From assembly GCF_030540835.1 (NCBI RefSeq), contig NZ_JAUOEK010000050.1, positions 1-55,077 on the forward strand: DNA of 55,077 nt. Reading direction: 5' to 3'. Position 1 is the stretch's first letter. Each line of letters starts with the position of its first letter. A program made the position numbers and the translations under genes. This DNA comes from Flavivirga aquimarina. Lineage in GTDB: Bacteria > Bacteroidota > Bacteroidia > Flavobacteriales > Flavobacteriaceae. The notes under the pieces were generated by a model, which was given only the letters and a program-made list of their open reading frames with translations, had not been told where the DNA came from and did not search any database. Below, piece by piece: positions 54,633-55,077 of the stretch.

Positions 54633-54742
54633 CAGCCGCTAAAAAAGACAATGTCTAAGTAGCGGAGTTCATTGACAAGCACGATATAAATAAAGCGAAA
54701 AGGGCGATAAAAAACTTTTTTCAAAAAAAGATTTAAAAAGTA

Positions 54743-54773
54743 TTGTGTGAGTTAAAAAAGGGTTTTATATTTG
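54743..54773 (+). promoter_or_regulatory. rRNA operon promoter P2
   Basis: TTG (54743-54745), 20 nt, TATATTTG (54766-54773). The surrounding ~65 nt repeat P1 with changes (GATTTAAAAAGTATTG against GATTAAAAAAGGTATTG; AAAAAAGGG in the spacer), so one promoter arose by duplication of the other. Confidence 0.75.
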
Positions 54774-54954
54774 CACCCGCTTAGCAAGGAAACAAGTTAA
54801 GAAAAGAAATAAAAGTTCATAAACATATTGAATTGACAGCGTAAGAAAGTTATCGGAAACGATAACGATCGACAAACGAGAATAGACCATTTTGAGTACT
54901 AGAAATTCCAAATTTAGTTGTTGATAAAACAAGTCTAACAAGACTTAAAAAATT

Positions 54955-55077
54955 AACGATGAAGAGTTTGATCCTGGCTCAGGATGAACGCTAGCGGCAG
55001 GCCTAACACATGCAAGTCGAGGGGTAACGGGGTAGCTTGCTACCGCCGACGACCGGCGCACGGGTGCGTAACGCGTA
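54955..55077 (+). rRNA. 16S ribosomal RNA, 5' end (truncated by window edge)
   Basis: The start GATGAAGAGTTTGATCCTGG is the universal 16S 5' region. GGATGAACGCTAGCGGCAGG and the short helix-6 region with GGGGTAACGGGG point to Flavobacteriaceae. Only ~120 nt of ~1.5 kb are inside the window. The exact mature 5' end is uncertain by a few bases. Confidence 0.97.

Larger units (their letters stand above)
54153..54954 (+). other. Gene-free region upstream of the rRNA operon
   Basis: These 802 nt contain no credible protein gene. From left to right: the long palindrome (54160-54285), ~230 nt of mixed sequence where I see nothing (54290-54520), an A-rich tract (54520-54600), two tandem rRNA promoters, and the 16S leader with hairpins at 54849-54866 (GTTATCG-GAAA-CGATAAC) and 54931-54946 (AAGTCT-AACA-AGACTT). 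Confidence 0.75.

Noticed and set aside
1-55077. CRISPR array, prophage or conjugative element
   Set aside because: No regularly spaced repeats, cas, phage or transfer genes were seen on either strand.

Overview
The window comes from a marine member of the Bacteroidota, most likely family Flavobacteriaceae. The evidence is AT-rich DNA, TAnnTTTG-type promoters, SusC/SusD pairs with ECF sigma/FecR control, and a 16S rRNA 5' end with the flavobacterial GGATGAACGCTAGCGGCAGG stretch. Genus cannot be set from this window.

Layout. Positions 1-12.9 kb are a housekeeping block: an outer-membrane beta-barrel protein, tgt, an LptF/LptG permease, an EamA transporter, accA, dnaB, an exported protein usually mis-called asparagine synthetase B, a small lipoprotein and yjbQ. 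On the minus strand follows the classic thrS-infC-rpmI-rplT operon. infC has no ATG/GTG/TTG start for its N-terminal domain and appears to start at AUA.

13.1-33.2 kb is polysaccharide utilisation locus 1 (PUL1): an ECF sigma factor divergent from FecR, SusC, SusD, then three S1 sulfatases, a beta-propeller glycosidase-like lipoprotein, a divergent GH29-like protein with an N-terminal binding domain, an SGNH O-acetylesterase, a GH29 fucosidase, a purple-acid-phosphatase-like protein and a wrecked fourth sulfatase. The likely target is a sulfated, acetylated, fucose-containing glycan such as a brown-algal fucoidan. No endo-acting depolymerase was recognised.

33.4-44.2 kb is PUL2: a paralogous sigma/FecR/SusC set plus SusD, a fused SGNH-esterase/glycerophosphodiesterase and a PafA-like phosphatase, and no glycoside hydrolase beside them. 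The enzymes suggest a phosphodiester-bearing or glycerophosphorylated substrate. The two PULs share promoter-like and leader-RNA-like motifs.

44.2-54.2 kb is a hexitol/fucose module: a degenerate-Nudix (NrtR-like) regulator divergent from an NCS1-type transporter and a mannitol 2-dehydrogenase-type enzyme, then three GH29 genes and a fructokinase-like PfkB kinase. A 21-bp perfect palindrome sits just after a predicted promoter and is the best operator candidate. Mannitol to fructose to fructose-6-phosphate, next to fucosidases and sulfatases, fits growth on brown algae.

54.2-55.1 kb holds a long imperfect palindrome, two tandem rRNA promoters, a leader with hairpins and the first ~120 nt of 16S rRNA. 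The region also records rearrangement: ~105-bp direct repeats flank one GH29 gene, a dead copy of that gene's 5' end lies 15 kb away, and intergenic repeats are scattered through the window. No tRNA, CRISPR array, transposase or phage gene was recognised.
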